NCBI GenBank assembly: GCA_965237725.1
Contig: OZ250151.1
Coordinates: forward strand, 3,782,001 to 3,846,000
Source: G965237725 sp965237725
GTDB taxonomy: Bacteria; Pseudomonadota; Gammaproteobacteria; Arenicellales; Poriferihabitantaceae
Length of the DNA: 64,000 bases
Direction of reading: 5' to 3'
Shown here: piece by piece, positions 34,385-43,507 of the stretch
Position numbering within the stretch: position 1 is the stretch's first letter
How the letters are laid out: each line of letters starts with the position of its first letter
Program-made: the position numbers and the translations under genes
The notes under the pieces: model-generated
Told to the model about the DNA's origin: nothing
The model's database searches: none
The model's input: the letters and a program-made list of their open reading frames with translations, nothing else

Positions 34385-36451
34385 TTATGAATCAGGAGCA
34401 ATAAATATATCCGGCCAGGTATCATTTCCTCGATGAAAGGTGAGTCGCTGGGCTTCAGCATTTGGGGTGTCAGTTTTCCAGATGAATATTTCGTAGTCTT
34501 CAATATCCGGCTCGTGGGCGCCATCTGAAGCCGCGAACACGAGGTATTTCTGAGACTGATCGAGCCGGGGAAAATATTCATGACTCAATTCCCCGGGCAA
34601 GTCTAGCCACTTGGTCGTCTTCCCGGTTACGGGGTCGTATCGGTTGAATTGATTTTCCTGATTTCCACCTTCTTTTGATGTGACATACATTGCAAAATCA
34701 TTTTTCGGTGACCAGGTCAACATACACCCCCGAGAAACAGTGATTATATTTCCACTGCCGTCGCTAATAATATTGGTCGGTCTGCCATTATCTCTGTAAG
34801 ACACCGCCAGGCGTCCTGATTTATCGATCGAAGGCCAGAGTAGCTCTTCATCTGGCATCCCTTTGGTGTTTCGTTCATATAACAGAGTTTCAGTTTCATC
34901 TTCAAAATTGTAGGACCAGATCTGACCGATTGCGCGCTGGAAATAAAGACGGGATCCGTCGTCCGACCAGGTCGGCGCGGTTCCTGAACTAACAACCTGT
35001 TTTTCCCTTCCGGTTTCGAGATCCAATACCCACACATTCCATGGTCGCTGGTCCCGCCACGATTGCCATTGGGCGATTGATCGGATGAAGGCGACTTTCT
35101 TTCCATCGGGGGAAATTCTCGGATGGGTTTCAGTATTTGGATGAAATGTCAGTTGGCGAATGGTTTGATCGGATAAATTCATCATCATGATATCGTGAAA
35201 CCCATTGCGATTAGACGCCCAGACAATAAAACCATTGATGTCTCGCAGCCACTGTGGCCGATCGTTTACGGGCATAGTATTGGCCTGAGCAATTTCGATT
35301 TGTTTTCCCGCGCTGTCATCGAACCATGCCCAACTCGCTACTGCACTAATCACAGCGACCACCGTGAACACCGCGGGTATAAGAGCTGACCGAAACTTTC
35401 GACTGGATATTCCCGGAGAGTCCGAAACACGGGTAAATAATAAAAATAATGCCGTTAAGCCAATGCCATAATCCACGGCCTGGGTTTCAATGTGAATGGC
35501 CAGTAATGCGAGCAATGCGTCCTGGGGTGGGGCGCCAAACAATGCCATAAAAGTCATACCACCCACTTCCCATGCACCGAAACTCATTAAAGTCGGAATG
35601 GGCAATGCGGCGGTCATTTCTGATGCAATCATTGCAGCGAGTACTTTGATGCTGGAAAGAGTTTCGAGAATTGGAAAATTACCGCCCACTACACTTTGAA
35701 ATAATATTAACAGACCAATGTATTTCAGCCCTCGAACAATAATAGTTAAACCAATAACTTTTAGAAAAACACCACCGTGTAGCGTCGTCTGTATAGCATC
35801 ATTCAACTGATTGATTACTTGGACTAATCTGCTAAAAATTGAATTGTCCCTGAAACTAAATTTATTGAGAGTTGATATGAACCAGGGCAGGATGAATCTA
35901 ATTCCAAAATAAAAAACCACCACCACAAACATTGCGAGGATGGCCACTTTTAATGGCGCGGTATTTGGGAAGCCAATCAAAATTCCCAGCAAAATGGTGA
36001 TCGGCGCGAGTACCGCGATGTCGAGTAACATTGCAAACAGGAGGGACGACAGCCCAGCAGGGATTGATGTTTTACAGAACTTTTTCAATAGAGCCACATA
36101 TATCAGCTCGCCCAGGCGCGCGGGCAACAAGTCTACAACCATGCCACGTACTGCGGTTATCAAAACCATGGATTTCATTCCAGGAATATTTTCCGGCGCC
36201 TCTCCTGAAGCCTGTATCAGTATTCGGTAGCGCAGAGCTCGGAACCACACGCCGATTAATGCAGTGGCGGTAAACAATAAAAATAGTGATAGTGAGCTTT
36301 GAGAAATTGTGTCAATTACCTTGGTCGGCGCAATTCCCTGTCCGGGATCCGAAGCCGCATAAAATAAAGTAGCGATCAGAATCATCGATCCGGAGATGCC
36401 AAGTAAAAAATACTTAGTTAGGTTTTGATTCTTAATATCCAGCATTGTCAT
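34385..36451 (-). CDS. Flippase-like membrane domain fused to a TolB-type beta-propeller
   Basis: The 688-residue protein has two unrelated halves. Residues 1 to ~330 contain about eight membrane segments and the motif LPARLGELIYVALLKKF, typical of the YbhN/AglD/MprF-like UPF0104 flippase family. Residues ~390-688 contain repeated TolB/WD40-like (PD40) units, such as HPRISPDGKKVAFIRS, TWSDDGSRLYFQR and TWSPKNDFAMYVTSK. They are preceded by one more hydrophobic segment at ~365, which would place the propeller in the periplasm. I do not know a named protein with this architecture. It lies 15 bp downstream of folA on the same strand. Lipid or lipid-linked glycan flipping with a periplasmic sensor is a guess. 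Confidence 0.8.
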   Translation of the reverse strand: MTMLDIKNQNLTKYFLLGISGSMILIATLFYAASDPGQGIAPTKVIDTISQSSLSLFLLFTATALIGVWFRALRYRILIQASGEAPENIPGMKSMVLITAVRGMVVDLLPARLGELIYVALLKKFCKTSIPAGLSSLLFAMLLDIAVLAPITILLGILIGFPNTAPLKVAILAMFVVVVFYFGIRFILPWFISTLNKFSFRDNSIFSRLVQVINQLNDAIQTTLHGGVFLKVIGLTIIVRGLKYIGLLILFQSVVGGNFPILETLSSIKVLAAMIASEMTAALPIPTLMSFGAWEVGGMTFMALFGAPPQDALLALLAIHIETQAVDYGIGLTALFLLFTRVSDSPGISSRKFRSALIPAVFTVVAVISAVASWAWFDDSAGKQIEIAQANTMPVNDRPQWLRDINGFIVWASNRNGFHDIMMMNLSDQTIRQLTFHPNTETHPRISPDGKKVAFIRSIAQWQSWRDQRPWNVWVLDLETGREKQVVSSGTAPTWSDDGSRLYFQRAIGQIWSYNFEDETETLLYERNTKGMPDEELLWPSIDKSGRLAVSYRDNGRPTNIISDGSGNIITVSRGCMLTWSPKNDFAMYVTSKEGGNQENQFNRYDPVTGKTTKWLDLPGELSHEYFPRLDQSQKYLVFAASDGAHEPDIEDYEIFIWKTDTPNAEAQRLTFHRGNDTWPDIFIAPDS

Positions 36452-36466
36452 TGAAAGTGTTTAAGT

Positions 36467-36955
36467 TCAGATGCGTCGATAAATAATATTGGACAATTCG
36501 GTGCCTTTGAGTAAGGTAGTTTCTTTCTCCTGCCACTGATTGAGATCAATCTCAGGAAATTTCACTGCATCGGGTGAATCGATAATGTCCGGTACATAGG
36601 TGATGTCGAGCAGGGTGAGCCAGGAAAAAACCGCGGTATAAATCTGACCACCTCCGATTATCCAGATGTCTTCACCTTCGCTTGCGTTTATCGCCAAATC
36701 AATATCATTATAGTGTTCAACACTACTGACCGGATTTCGGCTAATAACAATATTGCGTCGACTGGGCAGCGGTTTAGACCCAATAGATTCCCAGGTCAGG
36801 CGACCCATAATAATGGTGCTGTTAAGGGTGCGCCGTTTAAATCGCTTCAGATCTTCCGGATAATGCCATGGGATATTACCGTCAAGACCAATCACATTAT
36901 CGCGCGTCATGGCCACGATTGCACCGCGGATGGGTGCAGTAGAATCTGGAACCAT
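36467..36955 (-). CDS. folA: Dihydrofolate reductase
   Basis: The 162-residue enzyme shows the DHFR core. AMTRDNVIGLDGNIPWHYPEDLKRFK is its N-terminal part (Asn/Asp catalytic region around IPWH-x-PEDL), IIMGRLTWESIG the second element and WIIGGGQIYTA the NADPH-binding glycine segment. It reduces dihydrofolate to tetrahydrofolate. It follows thymidylate synthase directly (TAGATG), the common thyA-folA arrangement in which the second enzyme regenerates the folate consumed by the first. Length is normal. Confidence 0.96.
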   Translation of the reverse strand: MVPDSTAPIRGAIVAMTRDNVIGLDGNIPWHYPEDLKRFKRRTLNSTIIMGRLTWESIGSKPLPSRRNIVISRNPVSSVEHYNDIDLAINASEGEDIWIIGGGQIYTAVFSWLTLLDITYVPDIIDSPDAVKFPEIDLNQWQEKETTLLKGTELSNIIYRRI

Positions 36956-37825
36956 CTATACAGCGACCTTAAATGAAATTGGTGGGTGGGGATTATAATT
37001 TTGCAGAACGAATTTTGACATGATCTCGTCGGTTTCCAGTGTCAGCAGGGGTTCGATGTCGTCCAGAGATTTAATCGAGGGATCAATTTCAAGAGTTGGT
37101 AAATCACGGGGTGTTCGGTTAAGTTGCTCTTTTAGTCCTGGGATATGATCATATTCAGACATACTGCCATCAGCCTTTGCGGTGTAAATATGAGCATCGA
37201 TCAGGGTATGACCAAATATTCCCGCAGGAATTCCACTGAATCGGGAAAACAGTTCGAGCAGCAGCGCATAACCCGCAATATTATAGGGAATGCCCAGGGC
37301 GATGTCGCAACTTCGCTGGGTGAGGTGCAAACATAAATAGGGTGAGCCGTTTTCATCGTTCTGAGTGTTTACAACCCACAGTGCATGACAGGGTGGTAAT
37401 GCGCTGGATTGTGCATTACCCGGCGCCCAGGCCGAGACCAGCATTCGTCGGCTCATTGGATTGGTGGTCAATTGCTCTACAACATAAGCAATCTGATCAT
37501 TGGTTTCATTGCCCGGCAAAGGGAAATTTCGCCAAAAATTACCATAGGCACTGGGGACCTTACCGTCTTCGTCAGCCCAGGGGTCCCAGAATTTGCAATT
37601 GTGTTTCTTTAACATTGAGATATCGGTTTTTCCAGACAGAAACCACAAGTTTTCAATAACAATATTTTTCCAGGAAATCTCTTTGGTGGTGAGTAAGGGG
37701 AAGCCAGATCGCAAATCGATTTCATAATTGATATTAAAAGTAGATAAGGTATCCACGCCAGTACGATTGGCTTTTCGCTGTCCTGTTTCCAGTGTTTCTT
37801 TTACCGCGTCAAGATATTGTTTCAA
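36956..37825 (-). CDS. thyA: Thymidylate synthase
   Basis: The 289-residue enzyme carries the catalytic cysteine in LPPCHALW near residue 170 and QRSCDIALGIPYNIA, the dUMP-binding region. The C-terminal segment ISFKVAV ends in the expected Val. It methylates dUMP to dTMP with methylenetetrahydrofolate. It is somewhat longer than the E. coli enzyme because of a small insert near residue 100. It abuts folA and lies 19 bp after the penicillin-binding protein gene, on the same strand. Confidence 0.96.
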   Translation of the reverse strand: MKQYLDAVKETLETGQRKANRTGVDTLSTFNINYEIDLRSGFPLLTTKEISWKNIVIENLWFLSGKTDISMLKKHNCKFWDPWADEDGKVPSAYGNFWRNFPLPGNETNDQIAYVVEQLTTNPMSRRMLVSAWAPGNAQSSALPPCHALWVVNTQNDENGSPYLCLHLTQRSCDIALGIPYNIAGYALLLELFSRFSGIPAGIFGHTLIDAHIYTAKADGSMSEYDHIPGLKEQLNRTPRDLPTLEIDPSIKSLDDIEPLLTLETDEIMSKFVLQNYNPHPPISFKVAV

Positions 37826-37844
37826 AATTTAACCTGTTAGATAT

Positions 37845-39065
37845 TCAAGATTGCTCTTTTGAAGAGAAATAATATTCCAGTATTTCCCGGGCGAGCCGCG
37901 GTGACTTTACATACCATTTTTCCTTGTTGATACACAAAGCAGCAAATGCAATTTTCTGATTGTCTTTTTCCGCAAAACCAACAAACCAGTCGTATTTTCC
38001 ACGGGGTTTGAAACCGGTTAGCGAACCGGTCTTGCCGCCAATGGTGACGTCACTTAATGCGCCTTTGCTTAATCGGCGAAACTGGGAACGTGCCGAGCCA
38101 ATTTTCACCGTAGATTGCATCATTTTTTTAAGTTGCAATGATGATGATTCTGTCATCGCTTCGGATATCGCAGGTTTTTCACGTACATACAACGGTATGC
38201 CATTAGGTCCTATTAGTGAATCCACAATTACCGGCGCAACCAGTTTTCCACCGTTTATTGCCGTGGCTGCAAGAATGGCACCATGAAGGGGTGACAGGGT
38301 GTTTCGGGTGGTATAGCCCGCAGCCGATTCGGCAACCTGCCAGTCATCACTTGGGTCGAGTTCAATTGCGCCGTTGTCAAATACGAAGTCTGATGCGAAT
38401 CGGCCGTTGAAACCGAGTCGGTGTGCATAATTTATCATCACCTCACCACCCAAATCCATTGCGCCCAGCCTTCCAAAAATGGTGTTGACAGATTTTGCGA
38501 AGGCTTCGTTGAGGGTAAGATTTCTGGTCCATTTGTTCTTTTTGTGATTAAAAACGTTTTTCTTGTATAGCGATGTAGATTTACCATTGAACGGAATAAG
38601 GGTTGAAACATCTGCCTTGTTTTCATTAATCGCTGCGATGGCTGTTATGATTTTCGAAACCGAAGCTGCGGGAAATGAATTAACCAGCGACAAATTGCCG
38701 TAATCCAGTCCATCCCGCGTGGAATCTGTCATCGCGAGAATACGGCCATCCTCTGGAGAAATAGCAACAAATATGCCGAAGTCAGGATTATATTTCTGTA
38801 ATATCCGATTTACCTGCAACTGCAAATCGTTATCTATGGTGTAGTTTACTTTCAGAGATTCCGTGGTAGTGAATCCGGGAATAGAGATTTTGCTGGGAAG
38901 TTTCTTGTTGTGGACTGCCGGGGAAATTATATCTGCAATTACACTTTCGGTTATCCCCCAGTTTCCGCCTTTTTCGGAGTCAACGATACTCATGGCGGCG
39001 GGCCATGTAGATGCAATCAGAATTATTATCAGCGAGCTGAATTTAAACCAGAAGTGTCTTATCAA
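37845..39065 (-). CDS. Penicillin-binding transpeptidase-domain protein
   Basis: This 406-residue protein has an N-terminal signal anchor (FSSLIIILIASTWPAAMS). The three active-site motifs of the penicilloyl-serine transferases follow: SVSK near residue 137 (SxxK), SVN near residue 189 and KTG near residue 345 in GGKTGSLTGF. It lacks the long dimerisation domain of class B penicillin-binding proteins such as FtsI. It is a stand-alone transpeptidase-like enzyme in the periplasm. A carboxypeptidase or beta-lactamase-related activity cannot be ruled out by reading. It is followed by thyA at 19 bp. Confidence 0.85.
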   Translation of the reverse strand: MIRHFWFKFSSLIIILIASTWPAAMSIVDSEKGGNWGITESVIADIISPAVHNKKLPSKISIPGFTTTESLKVNYTIDNDLQLQVNRILQKYNPDFGIFVAISPEDGRILAMTDSTRDGLDYGNLSLVNSFPAASVSKIITAIAAINENKADVSTLIPFNGKSTSLYKKNVFNHKKNKWTRNLTLNEAFAKSVNTIFGRLGAMDLGGEVMINYAHRLGFNGRFASDFVFDNGAIELDPSDDWQVAESAAGYTTRNTLSPLHGAILAATAINGGKLVAPVIVDSLIGPNGIPLYVREKPAISEAMTESSSLQLKKMMQSTVKIGSARSQFRRLSKGALSDVTIGGKTGSLTGFKPRGKYDWFVGFAEKDNQKIAFAALCINKEKWYVKSPRLAREILEYYFSSKEQS

Positions 39066-39157
39066 ATCTACCTGTAATTTTTAAATGCCTAGGACGGTGC
39101 TGATTCTATCCCAATGCGCCGCTTAATTTAAGCTTCTGACAAGTATTCTGATCAAAT

Positions 39158-39649
39158 TTAGCTTTTATTAATGTTATTGTCATCAATCAGTAATTCTTTG
39201 GCCTGATTGATCTGGGATGCAAGGTAGCCCGAGCCACCTTTATCCGGGTGAATTTTCTGGATTAGTTTTTTATGGGCGGCGACTATTTCCGCTTCTTCCG
39301 CTCCTGGTTGCAGACCCAGGACCTCGTAGGCTTCTGCCCGGGTCATACCCTGGGTTCTGGCAGGTTGATTTCCAACGCTATCCTGCCCAGTATTTGCCGT
39401 ATTAAATCGATTCCACATGTTTTTGACTATCAGGGCGCGATTTATCCAGGGCATGGCTGCACTAATTATGGCGAATAACCAGGGAATTCGGCCAGTGACT
39501 ACCAGTAATAACAATACCGCGGCCAGGCCGTATAAAATTACGCTCATCAGTGAGCGGTTACGGGCGGCTTTGTCAGAACCCTTGTACCAGGCCAGGTACC
39601 ACATTAAACCAACCAGCGCGATTAGGGCAATAAATAATCTTAAGCCCAT
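39158..39649 (-). CDS. Membrane-anchored DnaJ-domain protein
   Basis: The 163-residue protein has two or three hydrophobic segments in the first ~80 residues. A C-terminal J domain reads YEVLGLQPGAEEAEIVAAHK with the essential HPD in KIHPDKGG. This layout, with the J domain at the C-terminus after membrane segments, resembles Tim14/Pam18-like bacterial proteins. It would stimulate DnaK at the inner membrane. It diverges from the DUF924 gene at 39744 and is followed by the penicillin-binding protein gene on the same strand. Confidence 0.88.
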   Translation of the reverse strand: MGLRLFIALIALVGLMWYLAWYKGSDKAARNRSLMSVILYGLAAVLLLLVVTGRIPWLFAIISAAMPWINRALIVKNMWNRFNTANTGQDSVGNQPARTQGMTRAEAYEVLGLQPGAEEAEIVAAHKKLIQKIHPDKGGSGYLASQINQAKELLIDDNNINKS

Positions 39650-39743
39650 TTGATATATTGTGTGGTTAACATCTGTTGCATAATAATTTCAATTTGGCGG
39701 TATTATATGAAATTACAATCAATGGTACGTAATATAAATAGCG

Positions 39744-40343
39744 ATGGTTTCTCCCAATGATGTTCTGAATTACTGGTTTGGTCCCATTGGATCGATCAAG
39801 GAAATTGTAGACACTCGGAATGCTATCTGGTGGTCAAAGAATGATGCTGTCGATCAGGAAATTACCCATAGATTCAAACAAACCGTAGACGATGTCTTTT
39901 GTGGCAAAAGCAATAACTGGCTGGATACCAATGAGGGGACTCTCGCGTCGATTATTTGTCTCGATCAGTTTCCCAGAAATATCTATCGCGGAACCCCAAA
40001 ATCATTTTCATACGACGGGCGCGCCCTGGAAATGGCAAAACAGGCCGTTTCAGCCGAATTAGATATGGGGCTTGAGCCAATATTTCGGGTGTTTATATAT
40101 ATTCCCTTCGAGCATAGTGAAAATTTATCTGATCAGAATCGAGCCGTTAGTCTATTTGATAAATTGGGCGAAGAAGCGGGGGCAGAGTTTAAGATGGTCT
40201 TTGACAACTATATCGCATATGCCGTGAGACACCAGGCGGTCATAGAACGATTCGGTCGTTTCCCCCATCGAAATGCCATATTGGGTCGAGATTCAACGGA
40301 CGAGGAACTCAAATTTTTGAAACAACCGGGCTCATCGTTTTAA
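39744..40343 (+). CDS. DUF924 family protein
   Basis: The 199-residue protein matches the DUF924 family by VLNYWFGPIG at the N-terminus, IWWSKNDAVDQEI, LASIICLDQFPRNIYRGTP in the middle and YIPFEHSENL. The family folds as a TPR-like helical protein, is present in many bacteria and in fungi, and has no established function. It stands alone on the plus strand, and the palindromic repeat begins seven bases after its stop. Confidence 0.9.
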   Translation: MVSPNDVLNYWFGPIGSIKEIVDTRNAIWWSKNDAVDQEITHRFKQTVDDVFCGKSNNWLDTNEGTLASIICLDQFPRNIYRGTPKSFSYDGRALEMAKQAVSAELDMGLEPIFRVFIYIPFEHSENLSDQNRAVSLFDKLGEEAGAEFKMVFDNYIAYAVRHQAVIERFGRFPHRNAILGRDSTDEELKFLKQPGSSF

Positions 40344-40350
40344 AAACCTT

Positions 40351-40513
40351 AGGAGCCTCTGATTAAAACTGGGCAGATCAAGTTGTGATTGAAAATGATC
40401 AAGTTCAAGGCGCAAAATGCGCGTAATAGCACGGCTATTGCGAAGTTTTGCAACGCAGAAATTGATTATTTTGAACTCAAATTGACTGTTCATGTTTTAA
40501 TCAGAGGTTCCCT
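40351..40513 (+). repeat. 163-bp palindromic dispersed repeat, copy 1 (MITE-like)
   Basis: The element runs from AGGAGCCTCTGATTAAAAC to its near inverse ending in GGTTCCCT, with 19-bp terminal inverted repeats. Its two halves are complementary along much of their length and meet at AATAGC/GCTATT in the centre. The reverse complement of 55713-55875 matches it at 153 of 163 positions. TA lies at or near both ends. There is no reading frame for a transposase, so movement, if any, would be in trans. Confidence 0.85.
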
Positions 40514-40527
40514 TAATATTGTGGTTA

Positions 40528-42228
40528 TCAGGAAGCGGCTTTTCCCCGTCCGGTTAGCCATTTCATGAAGTAACTGGCAGGTGGGTGGTCCCCGGTAATG
40601 GTGTAATGAAGTGCTTCGGCGGAGGTGACGATATGATTAATTTTCCATTTGGCTTTGATGTCTCCAGCGAACAAGATTCGATCGTGGGGGCAGATTCGGG
40701 TTTGTCCGTCGGGCAATAAAATCTCTTTGCCATCCCGCTGCAATAGCAGGGCAACGCAGGGCAGTTTATTTTCCCAATTATTTGGGTCCCGCATCAATTG
40801 GGACAGGGTAATGTTTTCACCCTGATTAAATCGGCTCACAAAAGCGATTGTGCGCTGGTAGTTCAATGAAATAACCCAGGTTGATGGATTGGTAACGGTT
40901 ATACATTTTTTTAGGCGATTTACCAGTTTTTCAGCCCATTGATCTGATTCAGCCCTGATCTTTTCAAGGAAATTGGCAGTCAGTGGAGTGATGATCTGCG
41001 CTAATAATTGTGATGAAATCAAATCGCTGTGATTGGTTACCATATCCAGATCAGCTGCACCAAATATTTCATTGTTCGAAGAATACTCCTGTCGGGCTAT
41101 GGTATAGATGTCGGGCTTGAGTTCCTTGGCGGTGAGTACAATAGACAGGTTGTTCACATCATGATTTGTACCGGCAATAATGCCCACGGCTTTGTGAATT
41201 TGCGCCTCTTCCAGGGTTTCCGCTTCGGTCCCGCGACCGACAATGGAGTCCTTTGGCGGATTGGTTAGCTCTGGGCAGCTTTCTATCACCGTAACCGGCA
41301 TACCGTGAACAAGAAGTTTCTTGTATACCGCCTTACCGAATCGCCCATAACCGCAAAGCAGCCATCTGCCATTGGGAGGAAAAACCGGTTCAGACAAAGG
41401 TGAACCATAAGACGACAACCACTGGTGTAATAAATATCGATTCGGTGAGGTTAAAGCAGAGGACAGAAATTCCGCGAAGGTATCATAGGGATTGACGATG
41501 TAATCGGTACCAAAGGACGCCATATTGGCTTCGGCATCGTGGGTTTCTGACCAGCAAAATACTTTGAGGTTTGGATTTAGCAGCTTGGCAGCTATGGCTA
41601 TTTTTAAGTTAACTTCGTCGTTGCGGGTAACAGCGACAACACCCTTGCAATATAAATTTTTCAGGCCTGCCCTGGCAAGAATTCTGGAATCTGATGCGTC
41701 TGCGTGGAGAGTGGCTACCTCAAGGGACAGGTTTTCCAATTCGAGTTCGTTTATTCTGTCTAATTCTTTGTCAATGACCACGCAATGAATTTCCTGATCG
41801 CTGAGCGCAAACACTATTTTTCGACCTGTATCACCGCAGCCGCAGACCACATAAAAGGGCTTGGAAAATTTTTCCAGTCGCCGAATAAATGCGCTACGGG
41901 TAACTGCAGCCTGGAACGTAGGTGTCTGCAATAAAGAGATTAGAGTACCAATAGCGTACAACCAGGATATGACCGTGGCATAGATCGTAAACAAGGTCCA
42001 CAGCCGCTGACCGTCGGTAAACGGGTAGGGGATCTCGCCGAAACCGATGGTAGAACCCATAAAACTGACAAAATAAAATGCGTGGAAGAAATCCATTTTC
42101 CACGGCTGCCCCTGATCATCCATTCCCGGTATCAGAACAAATCCAGTTACCGAAACTGCATAAGTACAAATCAGCAGAATCAGCGGCGTGCGCATCCTGC
42201 GCAGAATGAGGTAAATAATGTGCTGCAT
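40528..42228 (-). CDS. Potassium channel with two RCK/TrkA-N domains
   Basis: The 566-residue protein begins with a two-helix pore. The filter reads TIGFGE (residues ~60-65), a variant of the TVGYG potassium signature, with a transmembrane helix on each side. Two NAD-binding RCK domains follow: VVCGCGDTGRKI near residue 133 and LLCGYGRFGKAV near residue 298. A C-terminal TrkA-C-like part completes it. It would gate potassium flow across the inner membrane in response to nucleotides or ions. A small membrane protein gene lies 29 bp upstream on the same strand and may be a partner. Confidence 0.88.
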   Translation of the reverse strand: MQHIIYLILRRMRTPLILLICTYAVSVTGFVLIPGMDDQGQPWKMDFFHAFYFVSFMGSTIGFGEIPYPFTDGQRLWTLFTIYATVISWLYAIGTLISLLQTPTFQAAVTRSAFIRRLEKFSKPFYVVCGCGDTGRKIVFALSDQEIHCVVIDKELDRINELELENLSLEVATLHADASDSRILARAGLKNLYCKGVVAVTRNDEVNLKIAIAAKLLNPNLKVFCWSETHDAEANMASFGTDYIVNPYDTFAEFLSSALTSPNRYLLHQWLSSYGSPLSEPVFPPNGRWLLCGYGRFGKAVYKKLLVHGMPVTVIESCPELTNPPKDSIVGRGTEAETLEEAQIHKAVGIIAGTNHDVNNLSIVLTAKELKPDIYTIARQEYSSNNEIFGAADLDMVTNHSDLISSQLLAQIITPLTANFLEKIRAESDQWAEKLVNRLKKCITVTNPSTWVISLNYQRTIAFVSRFNQGENITLSQLMRDPNNWENKLPCVALLLQRDGKEILLPDGQTRICPHDRILFAGDIKAKWKINHIVTSAEALHYTITGDHPPASYFMKWLTGRGKAAS

Positions 42229-42256
42229 TTGTTAAACCCGTAGGTTTAATTTATTT

Positions 42257-42640
42257 TTAGTGGCGGTGTAGGGTGGTTTCTGCAGTCAAGATAACAACCG
42301 AAACGATGTTTGCAAGTAGTGCGCCGCCAGACAGTGAAACGATGCTAGACATGGTGTATTCGTCCATAGGAGAATTCATTCCATAAACCGAAATTCCCCA
42401 TACCAGGCAGGCGGCGATAAGTTGCAAATCGGCTACCAGGCTGGAGGCCAGCAACACTGTACCGACATGGGATTTGTCGCCAAATTTCATCAGTGTTGCA
42501 ATCAGGCTCACCACCAGGGCTGCAAACAGTTCAAATACATTGTGATGATCCGGGTCAGACATATCGCCAACAAAAAACCCAAAGTTTAAAGTCAACGCCA
42601 ACAGGATGAAAAATGCAAACAGAACTTTTTCGAAATTCAT
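42257..42640 (-). CDS. Small four-helix membrane protein (DUF6394-like)
   Basis: The 127-residue protein is almost entirely hydrophobic, with about four membrane segments and a conserved-looking GFFVGDMSDPDHHNVFELF loop after the first. It resembles a family I believe is catalogued as DUF6394, whose genes often stand next to RCK potassium channel genes; that recollection is uncertain. It is 29 bp upstream of the channel gene on the same strand, so cotranscription is likely. An accessory subunit is possible. Confidence 0.7.
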   Translation of the reverse strand: MNFEKVLFAFFILLALTLNFGFFVGDMSDPDHHNVFELFAALVVSLIATLMKFGDKSHVGTVLLASSLVADLQLIAACLVWGISVYGMNSPMDEYTMSSIVSLSGGALLANIVSVVILTAETTLHRH

Positions 42641-42681
42641 AATTTAATTGTCATTAAATTTGATAAAATTAATTAAATGAT

Positions 42682-42705
42682 ATCACTCACTATCAAGAGA
42701 GTGAT
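42682..42705 (-). terminator. Possible weak terminator at the end of cysE
   Basis: ATCACTC at 42682-42688 pairs with GAGTGAT at 42699-42705 around a 10-nt loop, overlapping the cysE stop. On the minus strand an AT-rich tract (ATTTAATTAATTTTA) follows but without a clean T run. Partial termination is plausible. Confidence 0.35.
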
Positions 42706-43507
42706 CCATATCTAGAGCAGGGGTGCCCCCAGCGCAGTCACCTACCGGCACAGCAGGAATCCCGGCGACAGTGCAATGATCTCTGACGTCATTTAACACC
42801 ACGCTGCCAGCGCCAATTTTCGCATTTTGACCAATTTTGACATTACCCAGAATTTTTGCGCCGGCACCGATTAAAACACCGCTGCTGACTTTTGGATGTC
42901 GATCACCGATGTCTTTCCCAGTTCCGCCCAGGGTAACTTCATGGAGCATGGATACATTATTTCCAACTACCGCGGTTTCACCGATGACAATGGACGTGGC
43001 GTGATCGATAAGAATGCCTTTACCGATGTTTGCTGCAGGGTGAATGTCCATGGCACAAACTTCACTTACTCTGCTTTGCATGTAGAGCGCGAGTTCCTTG
43101 CGATTATTTTCCCATAGCCAATGGCCGATCCGATAAAGCTGTAATCCCTGATAACCTTTGTAATATAAAAACGGCAGAGAAAATCGGTTGCACGCCGGAT
43201 CGCGCTGGCAAAATGCAATCAAATCGCTAATTGCGGAATCCACAATTTCTGGATTATTTTGTAATGCGGTGTGAATAATTGAGTTGAGTTTTTCTTTACC
43301 CAGAATGTCACAGCACAATCTGTTGGATAGTACCGCGGACAGCGCGCCACTGAAGTTTTGATGATCCAGTACAGAACTATTTAGGAATTTTTCAAGTTCA
43401 GGCGCAGACAGTGTTTGTTGTTTCACCTCCTCATACAGCAAATTCCACACCGATTCGGTGTTGTGTAATTCGTTTTGCTGGTACAGGTTTTGTGCAGGAT
43501 TCGCCAT
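42683..43507 (-). CDS. cysE: Serine O-acetyltransferase
   Basis: The 274-residue protein has the N-terminal helical domain of CysE (WNLLYEEVKQQT) and a left-handed beta-helix. The active segment includes DIHPAANIGKGILIDHATS and GNNVSMLHEVTLGGTGKD. The second histidine is in DRHPKVSSGVLIGAGAKILG. It acetylates serine as the first step of cysteine synthesis and is normally feedback-inhibited by cysteine. It appears monocistronic or first in a run with the small membrane protein. Length is normal. Confidence 0.95.
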   Translation of the reverse strand: MANPAQNLYQQNELHNTESVWNLLYEEVKQQTLSAPELEKFLNSSVLDHQNFSGALSAVLSNRLCCDILGKEKLNSIIHTALQNNPEIVDSAISDLIAFCQRDPACNRFSLPFLYYKGYQGLQLYRIGHWLWENNRKELALYMQSRVSEVCAMDIHPAANIGKGILIDHATSIVIGETAVVGNNVSMLHEVTLGGTGKDIGDRHPKVSSGVLIGAGAKILGNVKIGQNAKIGAGSVVLNDVRDHCTVAGIPAVPVGDCAGGTPALDMDHSLDSE

